Below, piece by piece: positions 24,755 through 31,523 of a stretch of 36,160 nucleotides of DNA. The notes under the pieces are model-generated. The model did no database searches. It was not told the DNA's origin and saw only the letters and a list, made by a program, of their open reading frames with translations. This stretch comes from JBDKTH01 sp964558295 (GTDB lineage Bacteria > Planctomycetota > Planctomycetia > Pirellulales > Thermoguttaceae): positions 1 to 36,160 of the forward strand of contig CAZLDQ010000029.1 in NCBI GenBank assembly GCA_964558295.1. The letters are read 5' to 3'. How positions within the stretch are numbered: position 1 is the stretch's first letter; each line of letters begins with the position of its first letter. A program made the position numbers and the translations under genes.

Positions 24755-24769
24755 TTGTGACACAAGGAC
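24730..24769. other. Probable attachment site at the tRNA-Leu 3' end
   Basis: The integrase stop codon (24770) lies 15 bases after the tRNA end, the normal position of an attL core that overlaps the T-arm and acceptor. The matching direct repeat at the far end of the element is outside the window, so the exact core cannot be defined. Confidence 0.5.
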
Positions 24770-26035
24770 TTACGACGATTCGCCAGAAGCAGGGGAAGGC
24801 GATTTTCGGCCACTGTTACCAAAAGTGTTACTTCTCTCGAAAGCGGCCCAAACGTCCTCCGCGATGTCGTCGGCTTGCTGGTCCACGTAGTACTTCATGG
24901 TGGTCTCAATCGACGCATGCCGCATAAGCCGGCGGAGGACTGCCGGCATAACCCGTTTGGCCCATCGGGTGCCGAACGCCCGGCGGAAGTCGTGGGCACT
25001 GGCCGTCTTGCCGGAGGCCTCATCGACAATCACGCCTGCCTTGTCGCCGATCGCCGTGATGGTCCGGCCGGCGGTAGAGATGGCTGCCACTGGTAGCTTG
25101 AACACTCGGCCGGCCCGCTCGGCTTCCGGCGTCTCTTCCAGCATTTGGGCAAACTCCGGCGCCATGGGGCAGAGTTCCGCCTTGCCCGACTTCTGGCCCT
25201 CGGCTCGAAACTGGAACACCGGCCGATAGCCTGGCTGCATGACCACGGCCACGGGCTCGGATAGATCCCAGGAGAGCGTCAGGGCCTCGGACAGGCGAAG
25301 CCCGGACAGCCAGAGGCCCTTTAAGAATCGCTGCCAGGCCTTCACGGTCGCTTCGTCGGGGGCCTTGGGCTTTGGGCCTCCCTTGCGTTTCTTCGGCTTT
25401 GAGAGCAGCTCAGGCGTCAGGGCGGCCTCTACCTTCATCAGCATCCGCTCGTATTCCTCGGTGGTGATCGCCCGGCCCTTCATCACCTTTTCGCCCTTGG
25501 GAGTCTTGGGCGGACGGATCTTGGGAACCTCCCGGATGATGTTTACATCCTTCGCCCAGTTCAAAGCGGCTTTGAGATGCCGGCAATACCCGGCTACCGT
25601 CGAAGCGGACCGAAGCGACTCATGGGTGTCCGGATCCTCTTCGTTCAATAGCCGGGTGATCCATTCGCTGATTCGGCTTGCTGTCAGGTCGGTGACCCGC
25701 TTGGGAGGCGGGGCCATGTGCCGGTCGACCAGGGAGAACGTCACGGCAACCTTGGCCCCGGTCGAATCAGCCAGGGCATCGGCCACTTCGGTCGTGTAGC
25801 GGGCCTTGAAGTCTTCCCAGGCCGTTTTGGACGGCTCGAAGTATCGGCCCTCCCGAAGCTCGGCTTCGAGCTTCCCCGCGGCTGCTACGGCCTTGTCGCG
25901 GTCCTTCTTCAGGTCCGTCCGTTTCACGCCTGATGACTTCGTCTTCTTCAGGCCGGTCGATGGGTCAACCCACTGCAACTGGTAGTGGGTCCGGTCGCCG
26001 AATTCGACCACAGAGACCTTGATTTCTTCGCTCAT
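24770..26035 (-). CDS. Tyrosine recombinase (phage integrase)
   Basis: A 421-residue integrase from the ATG at 26033-26035. Residues about 70-170 form the core-binding (SAM-like) domain and about 185-395 the catalytic domain. The catalytic set is present: Arg247 (SGLRLSEAL), a Lys in GQKSGK, His348 and Arg351 (HDFRRAFGTRW), His373 (LMRHASIETTMKYY) and Tyr382 or Tyr383 as nucleophile. A positively charged insert (SKPKKRKGGPKPK) sits before the catalytic Arg. It is the last gene of a leftward phage gene block and lies against the tRNA-Leu target. Confidence 0.92.
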   Translation of the reverse strand: MSEEIKVSVVEFGDRTHYQLQWVDPSTGLKKTKSSGVKRTDLKKDRDKAVAAAGKLEAELREGRYFEPSKTAWEDFKARYTTEVADALADSTGAKVAVTFSLVDRHMAPPPKRVTDLTASRISEWITRLLNEEDPDTHESLRSASTVAGYCRHLKAALNWAKDVNIIREVPKIRPPKTPKGEKVMKGRAITTEEYERMLMKVEAALTPELLSKPKKRKGGPKPKAPDEATVKAWQRFLKGLWLSGLRLSEALTLSWDLSEPVAVVMQPGYRPVFQFRAEGQKSGKAELCPMAPEFAQMLEETPEAERAGRVFKLPVAAISTAGRTITAIGDKAGVIVDEASGKTASAHDFRRAFGTRWAKRVMPAVLRRLMRHASIETTMKYYVDQQADDIAEDVWAAFERSNTFGNSGRKSPSPASGESS

Positions 26036-26063
26036 CGGATTGCCCTTTGATCGCACTCCTCAA

Positions 26064-26097
26064 GAGCCCCGCTCCGATTCCTCCAGGAACGGGGCTC
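26064..26097. promoter_or_regulatory. Hairpin just upstream of the integrase ribosome binding site
   Basis: Perfect 8-bp arms GAGCCCCG (26064-26071) and CGGGGCTC (26090-26097) surround an 18-base loop that itself can pair (TTCCTCCAGGAA). It sits about 28 bases before the integrase ATG in the untranslated leader. A related hairpin precedes the start at 26805. Confidence 0.55.
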
Positions 26098-26329
26098 GTC
26101 ATATCTTCCAGCCGATTCCTTCGGCCGGCATCCTCCAGAATCCTTCATGCGCCACAATGAGGCCCGATTGCCAGATGCATGCCAGGAGTCGAATCGGCTA
26201 CCGATCGGGCGACAGTGGCAGGGCTGGGGCCTGCATCACCTGATCGCAGAATGCAAGCACCGAAGTCATGCTGTCTAAACTCGTGTCCCATTCCCCGGGA
26301 TAGTCGGACCCAACGTGCCGATCCGGCGA
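26091..26329. repeat. 239-bp duplicated cassette, copy 1
   Basis: This stretch matches 26853-27091 (offset 762). Positions 26091-26251 (161 bp) are identical; the last 78 bp carry seven substitutions. It includes the C-terminal codons and downstream non-coding DNA of the 292-residue gene whose full copy ends at 26960. The non-coding part can fold (for example CCGATT...AATCGG arms). Confidence 0.9.
26198..26329 (-). pseudogene. Duplicated C-terminal fragment of the 292-aa gene
   Basis: The minus strand keeps an open frame reading SPDRHVGSDYPGEWDTS and on to VMQAPALPLSPDR before TAG. This matches the last 40-odd residues of the intact gene at 26960 with a few changes. There is no start codon in this copy: the upstream sequence switches to a GC-rich hairpin. 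Confidence 0.7.
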
Positions 26330-26333
26330 AACG

Positions 26334-26359
26334 CCCCGCCCGGGGCGAACCGGGCGGGG
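26334..26359. promoter_or_regulatory. GC-rich hairpin downstream of the 97-aa gene
   Basis: Perfect 10-bp arms CCCCGCCCGG (26334-26343) and CCGGGCGGGG (26350-26359) with a 6-base loop. A near-identical hairpin lies at 26717-26739 on the other side of the gene, so the pair brackets it. A transcription stop or RNA-stability role is plausible. Confidence 0.5.
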
Positions 26360-26374
26360 TTACCACAGTTGTGG

Positions 26375-26668
26375 CTATTCTGCGGCTTCGGGAATCTCCC
26401 GGGCCGCTTCCAACGCGCTCTTGAAGTTGGTCGCCAGTCGCTCAGCATCATCAGATAGCTCTGCGATGGCATCGTGGGTAGGGAAGTATTCATCCCGCCA
26501 GGTATCCTTGGCACTAACCAAATCGTCAGCCAATCCCGCGGCCTTTTCGAGCATCTCTTGGAGTTGCTCAAGGTTCGGCAGTTCATCCCAGATTGCCTTG
26601 ATCTTCTCCATGGTCGAAAGCAACTCGTCAGCCAAAACCTTCTGTCGCTCTAATTCAGCAGTAGTCAT
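26375..26668 (-). CDS. Small helical phage-element protein, hypothetical
   Basis: A 97-residue acidic protein (MTTAELERQKVLADELLSTMEK) predicted to be almost entirely helical and coiled coil, with no Cys. AAAGGA precedes the ATG at 26666-26668; a longer frame upstream passes through a GC hairpin and is rejected. The family is not recognised. It is bracketed by two GC-rich hairpins and by the two copies of the 239-bp duplication. Confidence 0.6.
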   Translation of the reverse strand: MTTAELERQKVLADELLSTMEKIKAIWDELPNLEQLQEMLEKAAGLADDLVSAKDTWRDEYFPTHDAIAELSDDAERLATNFKSALEAAREIPEAAE

Positions 26669-26716
26669 ATGCGATGTCCTTTCAAAAACGTACAGGAAGA
26701 CACGGAACGTGCAATT

Positions 26717-26739
26717 CCCGCCCGGGGCGTCCGGGCGGG
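26717..26739. promoter_or_regulatory. GC-rich hairpin upstream of the 97-aa gene
   Basis: Perfect 9-bp arms CCCGCCCGG (26717-26725) and CCGGGCGGG (26731-26739) with a 5-base loop, closely matching the hairpin at 26334-26359 in the same orientation. Confidence 0.5.
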
Positions 26740-26760
26740 GCGATGAGATGGCGTGGATTG

Positions 26761-26805
26761 CTACCCGTTCATGGCCCATCGTGCATCAACTAGACCTTCG
26801 CTCAT
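26761..26805 (-). CDS. Possible 14-codon leader frame
   Basis: An ATG at 26803-26805 has an ideal AAAGGAG seven bases upstream and opens MSEGLVDARWAMNG before TAG. Its first bases ATGAGCGAAG equal those of the integrase gene, and both starts follow a hairpin from the duplicated cassette. It may be a truncated relic of an integrase-like start or a true small leader. Confidence 0.35.
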   Translation of the reverse strand: MSEGLVDARWAMNG

Positions 26806-26852
26806 TCGTACGCTCCTTTGTGAAACGCCCCGCTCCTGGCTCCTCCGGGAAT

Positions 26853-27091
26853 GGGGCTCGTCATATCTTCCAGCCGATTCCTTCGGCCGGCATCCTCCAG
26901 AATCCTTCATGCGCCACAATGAGGCCCGATTGCCAGATGCATGCCAGGAGTCGAATCGGCTACCGATCGGGCGACAGTGGCAGGGCTGGGGCCTGCATCA
27001 CCTGATCGCAGAAGGTAAGCACGGAAGTCATGCTGTCTGAACTTGTGTCCCATTCCCCGGGATACTCGGGCCCAACGTGCCGATCCGGCGA
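26853..27091. repeat. 239-bp duplicated cassette, copy 2
   Basis: This is the second copy of the repeat at 26091-26329. It spans the 3' end of the intact 292-residue gene (stop at 26960) plus 107 bp of downstream DNA. A hairpin, GCCCC (26827-26831) with GGGGC (26853-26857), overlaps its left edge. Confidence 0.9.
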
Positions 27092-27838
27092 GTGGAAGCT
27101 TGCCTGCCCGGTGGGTAGGTCAACGTACAGGACATCGCTTGCGTACTGCTCTTTCGCATCCGTTCCCCAGCCCCAGCGTATGCCGCAATCGTTGATGGCC
27201 AGAAGCTCACACAACGCCTTCAGGCAGTCTCCCTTCCGGTCGTAAGCCAGGTCCTTGTAGGTGCGCCTATAGTACATCTTCGCGCGGGTAGATGACTTCT
27301 GGGCGCGAAACAGCATCGCCGCGATTCTCCCTTCGTCGCCGCGGTTCTCCAGCGCTCGGAGGTAGTGCCTGGTGAGCGTGGGGGATGAACCGGCGAACAC
27401 GGTATCGGCGTCTACCGATGCGGCATCGGGGAGTTTTCGCTTGGGAGGCTTGGCCGCGTTGACCAGCTTCGTGGCGATTTTCAGTAGGGACTCCGGCGCC
27501 TTGCTTCTCCGCGATTCGCAAAACGCCTCAAATAGATGGGCCATGCTGAGGGAGGCTTTCCCAACGCGCTCCACCGCCCGAAAAACCTCGTCCCGATCCA
27601 GGTCGACAGGCCTTGCACGAACCACGGCAAGATACTCCCGCGTCTCACCGCGGCCGACCTCGTAGAGGCCATCCGGCAATCGGTAGACCAGCACCTTTCC
27701 TTTCCTGGTCGTCTTGTCTGGTTCCAGGAATTCCCGCGATAGTCGCCACTTCCGGTCATGCCCGGCGATGCTTGCCACATACGGCTTGCGGCCCTCGGAC
27801 TTCTCCAGGCGAATGGTGTGAACACTGGGCTTGGTCAT
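26960..27838 (-). CDS. Hypothetical phage-element protein
   Basis: A 292-residue, basic protein. It starts MTKPSVHTIRLEKSEGRKPYVASIAGHDRKWRLSREFLEP in beta-strand style, has a helical, Lys/Arg-rich centre (about 95-210) and a C-terminal block YASDVLYVDLPTGQASFHSPDR...PEYPGEWD, a form I recall from other bacterial proteins but cannot assign. GGGAG precedes the ATG at 27836-27838, and a strong hairpin lies further upstream. Its C-terminal codons are duplicated at 26198-26329. Confidence 0.6.
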   Translation of the reverse strand: MTKPSVHTIRLEKSEGRKPYVASIAGHDRKWRLSREFLEPDKTTRKGKVLVYRLPDGLYEVGRGETREYLAVVRARPVDLDRDEVFRAVERVGKASLSMAHLFEAFCESRRSKAPESLLKIATKLVNAAKPPKRKLPDAASVDADTVFAGSSPTLTRHYLRALENRGDEGRIAAMLFRAQKSSTRAKMYYRRTYKDLAYDRKGDCLKALCELLAINDCGIRWGWGTDAKEQYASDVLYVDLPTGQASFHSPDRHVGPEYPGEWDTSSDSMTSVLTFCDQVMQAPALPLSPDR

Positions 27839-27862
27839 CGCTCCCTCACTCTTCCGCCGTCG

Positions 27863-27889
27863 CCCTGTCCCGTCTCTGCCGGGACAGGG
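27863..27889. promoter_or_regulatory. Hairpin upstream of the 292-aa gene
   Basis: Perfect 10-bp arms CCCTGTCCCG (27863-27872) and CGGGACAGGG (27880-27889) with a 7-base loop, about 25 bases before the start codon on the minus strand. It lies in the 101-bp gap after the neighbouring gene and could be that gene's terminator or a leader structure. Confidence 0.55.
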
Positions 27890-27939
27890 GACATGGATTG
27901 TTTGGACCGGCTCTGCCGGCCTGGCTAAGACCGGCAGCG

Positions 27940-28584
27940 CTACACCACAGCCGGCTCTTCACTGGCCGCGTGGATCTTGTGCCGCTCGATCTCCTCGGGC
28001 GTGGCCTTGGCAATCCGCACGGGATAGACGACGTGATGCTCAAAGGTGCCGATGTCACCGCGGATTTCGAGGCTGGTCGTGGTCGAAACCTCCATCCGCT
28101 GGCCGATCTCACAAACCACAGCCCAGTCGGATGCTCTGCCGTAGTTGCGGTAAGCCGTCGCGTTACATTCGGCCACGTACCGGAAGGCCTCTTCCCGCGT
28201 GTCGAACTGCTCGAAGCGACGCGCACCCTCATCACAGAAATCGTCTGTGGAGAGCTTGTGTCTTGGCGGCACGTCGACCCAAGACATGGGCTCCCAGTCA
28301 ACGGCCCGTCCGAAGGCGACGGCAAACCGAGTGCCGTCAAAGATGCCCTCCGTGTGAAGAACCCCGCCATTCCCAATGGGTCCGGCCGATCGCAAACGCC
28401 CCTCTGCTTCCTTGGCCGTCGCGTGGAGACTCCGGACACTTCCCTCGTCCTGGTCCCACGTCACGGCCGCGATGGGAACCCGCTCGACCGTTGCCGGCTC
28501 GCCGCATCCGCTGCCCTTCGCCGTGCTGCTCGTCTGTCCGTCCTGGCCCTTCTTCACCGCACAATTCGACTTCAACGTAGACAT
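27940..28584 (-). CDS. Hypothetical phage-element protein
   Basis: A 214-residue protein from the ATG at 28582-28584, which has GGGAG at normal spacing. An in-frame ATG at 28755, also with a good AAGGA, would give 271 residues with a low-complexity N-terminus. The body has RVPIAAVTWDQDEGSVRSLHATAKEAEGRL, WVDVPPRHKLSTDDF and SLEIRGDIGTFEHHVVYPVRIAKATPEEIERHKI. No helix-turn-helix is visible. It is the first gene after the regulatory gap, on the leftward integrase side. Confidence 0.55.
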   Translation of the reverse strand: MSTLKSNCAVKKGQDGQTSSTAKGSGCGEPATVERVPIAAVTWDQDEGSVRSLHATAKEAEGRLRSAGPIGNGGVLHTEGIFDGTRFAVAFGRAVDWEPMSWVDVPPRHKLSTDDFCDEGARRFEQFDTREEAFRYVAECNATAYRNYGRASDWAVVCEIGQRMEVSTTTSLEIRGDIGTFEHHVVYPVRIAKATPEEIERHKIHAASEEPAVV

Positions 28585-29102
28585 CTGGTGAAACTCCCTT
28601 CTCGCTGGCGGAGGGCAGCAAGAAAAGACGCTGGGCCCAGTTGCTCGGTTGAAATGCGGCTTGGAAGAAACCGCCGACTGCGCCTTGCTCCCCGCCTCCG
28701 CGGATCGGTGCTTCTGCGCAGCCCCAAGTAACTGGGCCCAGGATCTGATGTTCATCGATTTGTCCTTCCAATTTGCGGGATTTCACGCCCGGATGACGCA
28801 ATGGAAGATGCGTCATCAAGGGTAAGTATCGCCAGCAGCCCCGCCGCTGTCAAGCATCGGCCGTCCCGGCGAAATGCCATCTCTTCTATGTCTATTGCGA
28901 TTTCGGACGATTTCCGGGCAGTTCAAAATTCTGAACGCCCCCGCCATAGGATTACATCGCCTGGCGTCGCCCCTGGGCCCCGGAGAGGCCCGGTTGCGCT
29001 CGACGTGCTAGCAGTCGAACCGGCCATCGAACGGGCAATGGCGGCCGTCCTGGCGGGTCGGTTCCCGTCACTCTAGAGTTTCCGGAGTTGATTCGCACGT
29101 CA
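28585..29102. promoter_or_regulatory. Regulatory gap with several dyads, no convincing gene
   Basis: About 520 bp without a credible complete gene. Two identical 10-bp palindromes CTGGGCCCAG lie at 28631-28640 and 28732-28741. A perfect dyad GATGACGCA-N8-TGCGTCATC lies at 28792-28817. A further dyad GTTCA-N6-TGAAC lies at 28921-28936 in an AT-richer stretch. This is the likely control region of the leftward integrase-side genes, with operators for a regulator that is not encoded in the visible part. Confidence 0.5.
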
Positions 29103-31130
29103 CTACCCTTGTGCCGTCTGGTTGGGAGGGCTGGCGGGGACGTCGGTGCTCCACGGCAGGTACAACTCGACGGCTCGACCGCGTTTGCCGGTGGCATCGT
29201 AGGCAGCAACTGCTACCCATTCGTCGCCGGTCTGCTCGCGGACCGTGAGGTAGATGTCCTGGCCGGGGACGGCGCGCTGGCGGTCGTCGGGCACATCGGA
29301 GAGGTCAACGGGTGACTCGGGACTGAACCAGACTCCCCAGTAAATGGCCTCATCGCCGGTAATCATCGGTTCGGAGGTCCAGGTGATCGTCGTCAAGCCC
29401 ATCGAGACGTTGGCGGCCAAGTCGGCGGCCCAAGGGAGGTCCTGAATCGGCGGCTGGCCATCGGCGATGGTGACGAGGGTGGCCGTGTCCGGCCGGGCCC
29501 GGTGCCAGTAGAGGCCTTCTTTGGCGCAGCCTTCGACCCACATCCGATAGGTGCCTGGGGCGATGGCCACGTCGGGGAACTCCAGCGGGGCGGCTTCCGG
29601 GTCGATGGTGCCAAGCTCGGTAATGAGGCCCGTGGCCGTGTCTTCGGCCATCAGGTGGAGCTTTGGCTTGGCGAAAACCTGAAAGCGGATCGGCAGCACT
29701 ACCCGCGTCGGCGTCCGTAGCTCGCGGATCGTGTAGCGGATCGGGAGAACCACGCGTGTGGGCGTCCGCACGTCCTCCCTGATCGAGAATTGGATCGGAA
29801 GCACTACCCGGGTCGGCGTTCGGACATCTTCCCGAATGGCAAAGCGGATCGGCAGGACCACACGGGTGGGCGTGCGCACATCTTCCCGGATCTGGTAACG
29901 AGACACCACCACGGTTCCTGTCGGCGTGCGCACATCTTCCCGGATCTGGTAGCGAGAGACCACTACGGTTCCTGTCGGCGTGCGTACGTCGGCCACGATT
30001 TGGTAACGCGAAATGACGACGGTCCCCATCGGAACTCGCGGCGTCGGCGTGATTTCGACGGTTGCGGAATCCGTGGCCTGGAGACAATCGTTCCACGAGC
30101 TGATGGTGTAGGTTGTGGTCTCCGTAGGGTAGACGATCACGGTCCCGTGATAGTTCGGGTATTGCGAGTCGTCCAACTCCAGGGGACCGACACCCGAAAT
30201 GCTCGCCGATGCGGTGCCAGCGCCGGCCGTGTCGGCGGCCGTGACAGACCAATTCAACGTCACGGCTTGGCCGGCCGTCGTCGATGCCGGAGATGCTGAG
30301 AGGCTAACGGTGTTGCCTTGCGGCGTCGGTAGCGTGATGTTGCTGGTCGTCGTGCCGTTGGGGTTGGTTGCCGTGACTTCGAGCGTCAGGGGTGGTTTGG
30401 GATCGCTGCTGCTGACGGATGCGGGGATACTCGAGATGCCGACACGTGCGGTGCAAGGGTATCCCAACTCCGAAAAGTCGCTTGGTCCGGTCTGGGTGCC
30501 ACCTGAGACGGTGTTCCCGTCGCCGTCCAACACTCGCCAGGACCACGAATAGGCCCGGTACAGGTCGATGTCTGCCACCACGGTAACAGACGGCCCACAA
30601 TCCAATCGGAGAGAAACGGGCGTGATGGTGGGCTTCGTTGTGGTGTCGATCGCTACACTGACTTCGTGGGTTTCGAGGACATCCGTGAAGTCCTCGCCGT
30701 ACACCCGAACGTAGAGGGTTCTGGATGCACTTGTCGGCGCATAGCCGATCACGCCAACCTGAGGCCACGACGGCGGACTGCCGCCATAGATGCTGTACCC
30801 ATAGGGCTCGTTTTGCCCATCGTCGTAGCTGCACGTCATGTTGCAGTGGGTGCCGTCTTGCATGCTGGCCTGGTGAGCCGTGACGTCAATCACGTACGAT
30901 TCACCCGGGAGAATCGTCGTACAGCCCTTCTCAGAACGTGGCTCGCCAAGAGTGATGTAGGCCATATCAGAACGCCTCCCCGGCTTCGGTCGCGTTGCCG
31001 TTGTCGCCCGCTGCCAGCCGGTTTGCCCGCTCGCCAAAGGCCGCGACAGCATAGCCGTCATGAGCCAGGCTTGTCCTCCAGCCGCTAGCGCCCCCAACAG
31101 CACCACCGCAAAGATGACTCGTCGCCCCAT
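29103..31130 (-). CDS. Repeat-bearing Ig-like phage surface/tail protein
   Basis: A 675-residue protein from the ATG at 31128-31130 (AGGAGGG seven bases before), opening with a membrane anchor or signal (MGRRVIFAVVLLGALAAGG). A second in-frame ATG at 30963-30965 (MAYITLGEPRSEKG, 620 residues) also has an excellent GGGAGG. Several beta-sandwich units follow; one, about 270-350, has the Ig-like TVSLSASPASTTAGQAVTLNWSV and VYPTETTTYTISS. About 365-485 holds seven tandem 18-residue repeats. The C-terminus (about 490-675) is beta-rich with TTITWTSEPMITGDEAIYWGVWFSP, fibronectin-like. Its place after the tape measure suggests a tail tip or fibre. Confidence 0.6.
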   Translation of the reverse strand: MGRRVIFAVVLLGALAAGGQAWLMTAMLSRPLASGQTGWQRATTATRPKPGRRSDMAYITLGEPRSEKGCTTILPGESYVIDVTAHQASMQDGTHCNMTCSYDDGQNEPYGYSIYGGSPPSWPQVGVIGYAPTSASRTLYVRVYGEDFTDVLETHEVSVAIDTTTKPTITPVSLRLDCGPSVTVVADIDLYRAYSWSWRVLDGDGNTVSGGTQTGPSDFSELGYPCTARVGISSIPASVSSSDPKPPLTLEVTATNPNGTTTSNITLPTPQGNTVSLSASPASTTAGQAVTLNWSVTAADTAGAGTASASISGVGPLELDDSQYPNYHGTVIVYPTETTTYTISSWNDCLQATDSATVEITPTPRVPMGTVVISRYQIVADVRTPTGTVVVSRYQIREDVRTPTGTVVVSRYQIREDVRTPTRVVLPIRFAIREDVRTPTRVVLPIQFSIREDVRTPTRVVLPIRYTIRELRTPTRVVLPIRFQVFAKPKLHLMAEDTATGLITELGTIDPEAAPLEFPDVAIAPGTYRMWVEGCAKEGLYWHRARPDTATLVTIADGQPPIQDLPWAADLAANVSMGLTTITWTSEPMITGDEAIYWGVWFSPESPVDLSDVPDDRQRAVPGQDIYLTVREQTGDEWVAVAAYDATGKRGRAVELYLPWSTDVPASPPNQTAQG
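29680..30035. repeat. 54-bp tandem repeats inside the Ig-like protein gene
   Basis: Seven units encode 18-residue repeats in two subtypes: GTVVVSRYQIREDVRTPT (three, one degenerate) and RVVLPIRFAIREDVRTPT (four; one has lost a residue, and the last is incomplete). Neighbouring units differ by few bases, so the array arose by recent duplication. Confidence 0.85.
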
Positions 31131-31168
31131 GTGTCCGCCCTCCTGGAATGCCATCAGACGCGTTCATA

Positions 31169-31513
31169 TTACACCTCGGTCTCTTGGGAATCCACCGCGC
31201 CGGTCAGGAAGTAATGGAGCGGCAGACTCCTGCCGTTGATGACCGTCTCGCCGGCAGGGTCGACAATCACGGAATCAGCACCGAAAGCCATCGCGTCGTG
31301 GAAGACGGCTTCCAGCGTGACACGGCTCTTGATTGCCAACGGGACCGCGTCCGCGCTGTTCGTCGCTTTGAGAAACCGCCTGACGAGGTCTTCGTCACTC
31401 CAAACGGCAAGCTGCTGCCGGCCGTTGCCGGTCGCGAATCCCGCGAAACCGGCTCGCTGGGGAAAGGCGATGACATATAGGGGGTAGTCCCAAGCAAATA
31501 GCGGTTCGTTCAT
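31169..31513 (-). CDS. Small hypothetical protein after the tape measure
   Basis: A 114-residue protein from the ATG at 31511-31513 (MNEPLFAWDYPLYVIAFP), ten bases after the tape-measure stop codon and so in the same transcript. It has IAFPQRAGFAGFATGNGRQQLAVWSDEDLVRRF and a later VFHDAMAFGADSVIVDPAGE, an alpha/beta pattern reminiscent of SseB-like proteins, but I cannot assign it. The position suggests a tail-related or moron gene. Confidence 0.6.
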   Translation of the reverse strand: MNEPLFAWDYPLYVIAFPQRAGFAGFATGNGRQQLAVWSDEDLVRRFLKATNSADAVPLAIKSRVTLEAVFHDAMAFGADSVIVDPAGETVINGRSLPLHYFLTGAVDSQETEV

Positions 31514-31523
31514 TGGCTTAACC

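Noticed and set aside
28337..28819. 160-codon minus-strand frame overlapping the 214-residue gene
   Set aside because: It is Gly/Arg/Glu-rich shadow composition in an alternative frame; the gene in the other frame has a better start and protein-like content.
28921..28936. LexA box
   Set aside because: GTTCAAAATTCTGAAC is a dyad but does not match the spacing of known GAAC/GTTC SOS boxes; it is kept only as a generic operator candidate.
28801..29076. 91-codon plus-strand frame in the phage control gap
   Set aside because: It has no ribosome binding site or family features, starts inside the GATGACGCA dyad, and would be the only rightward gene in the element.
29680..30035. CRISPR array
   Set aside because: The 54-bp periodicity is in-frame coding repeat without unique spacers.
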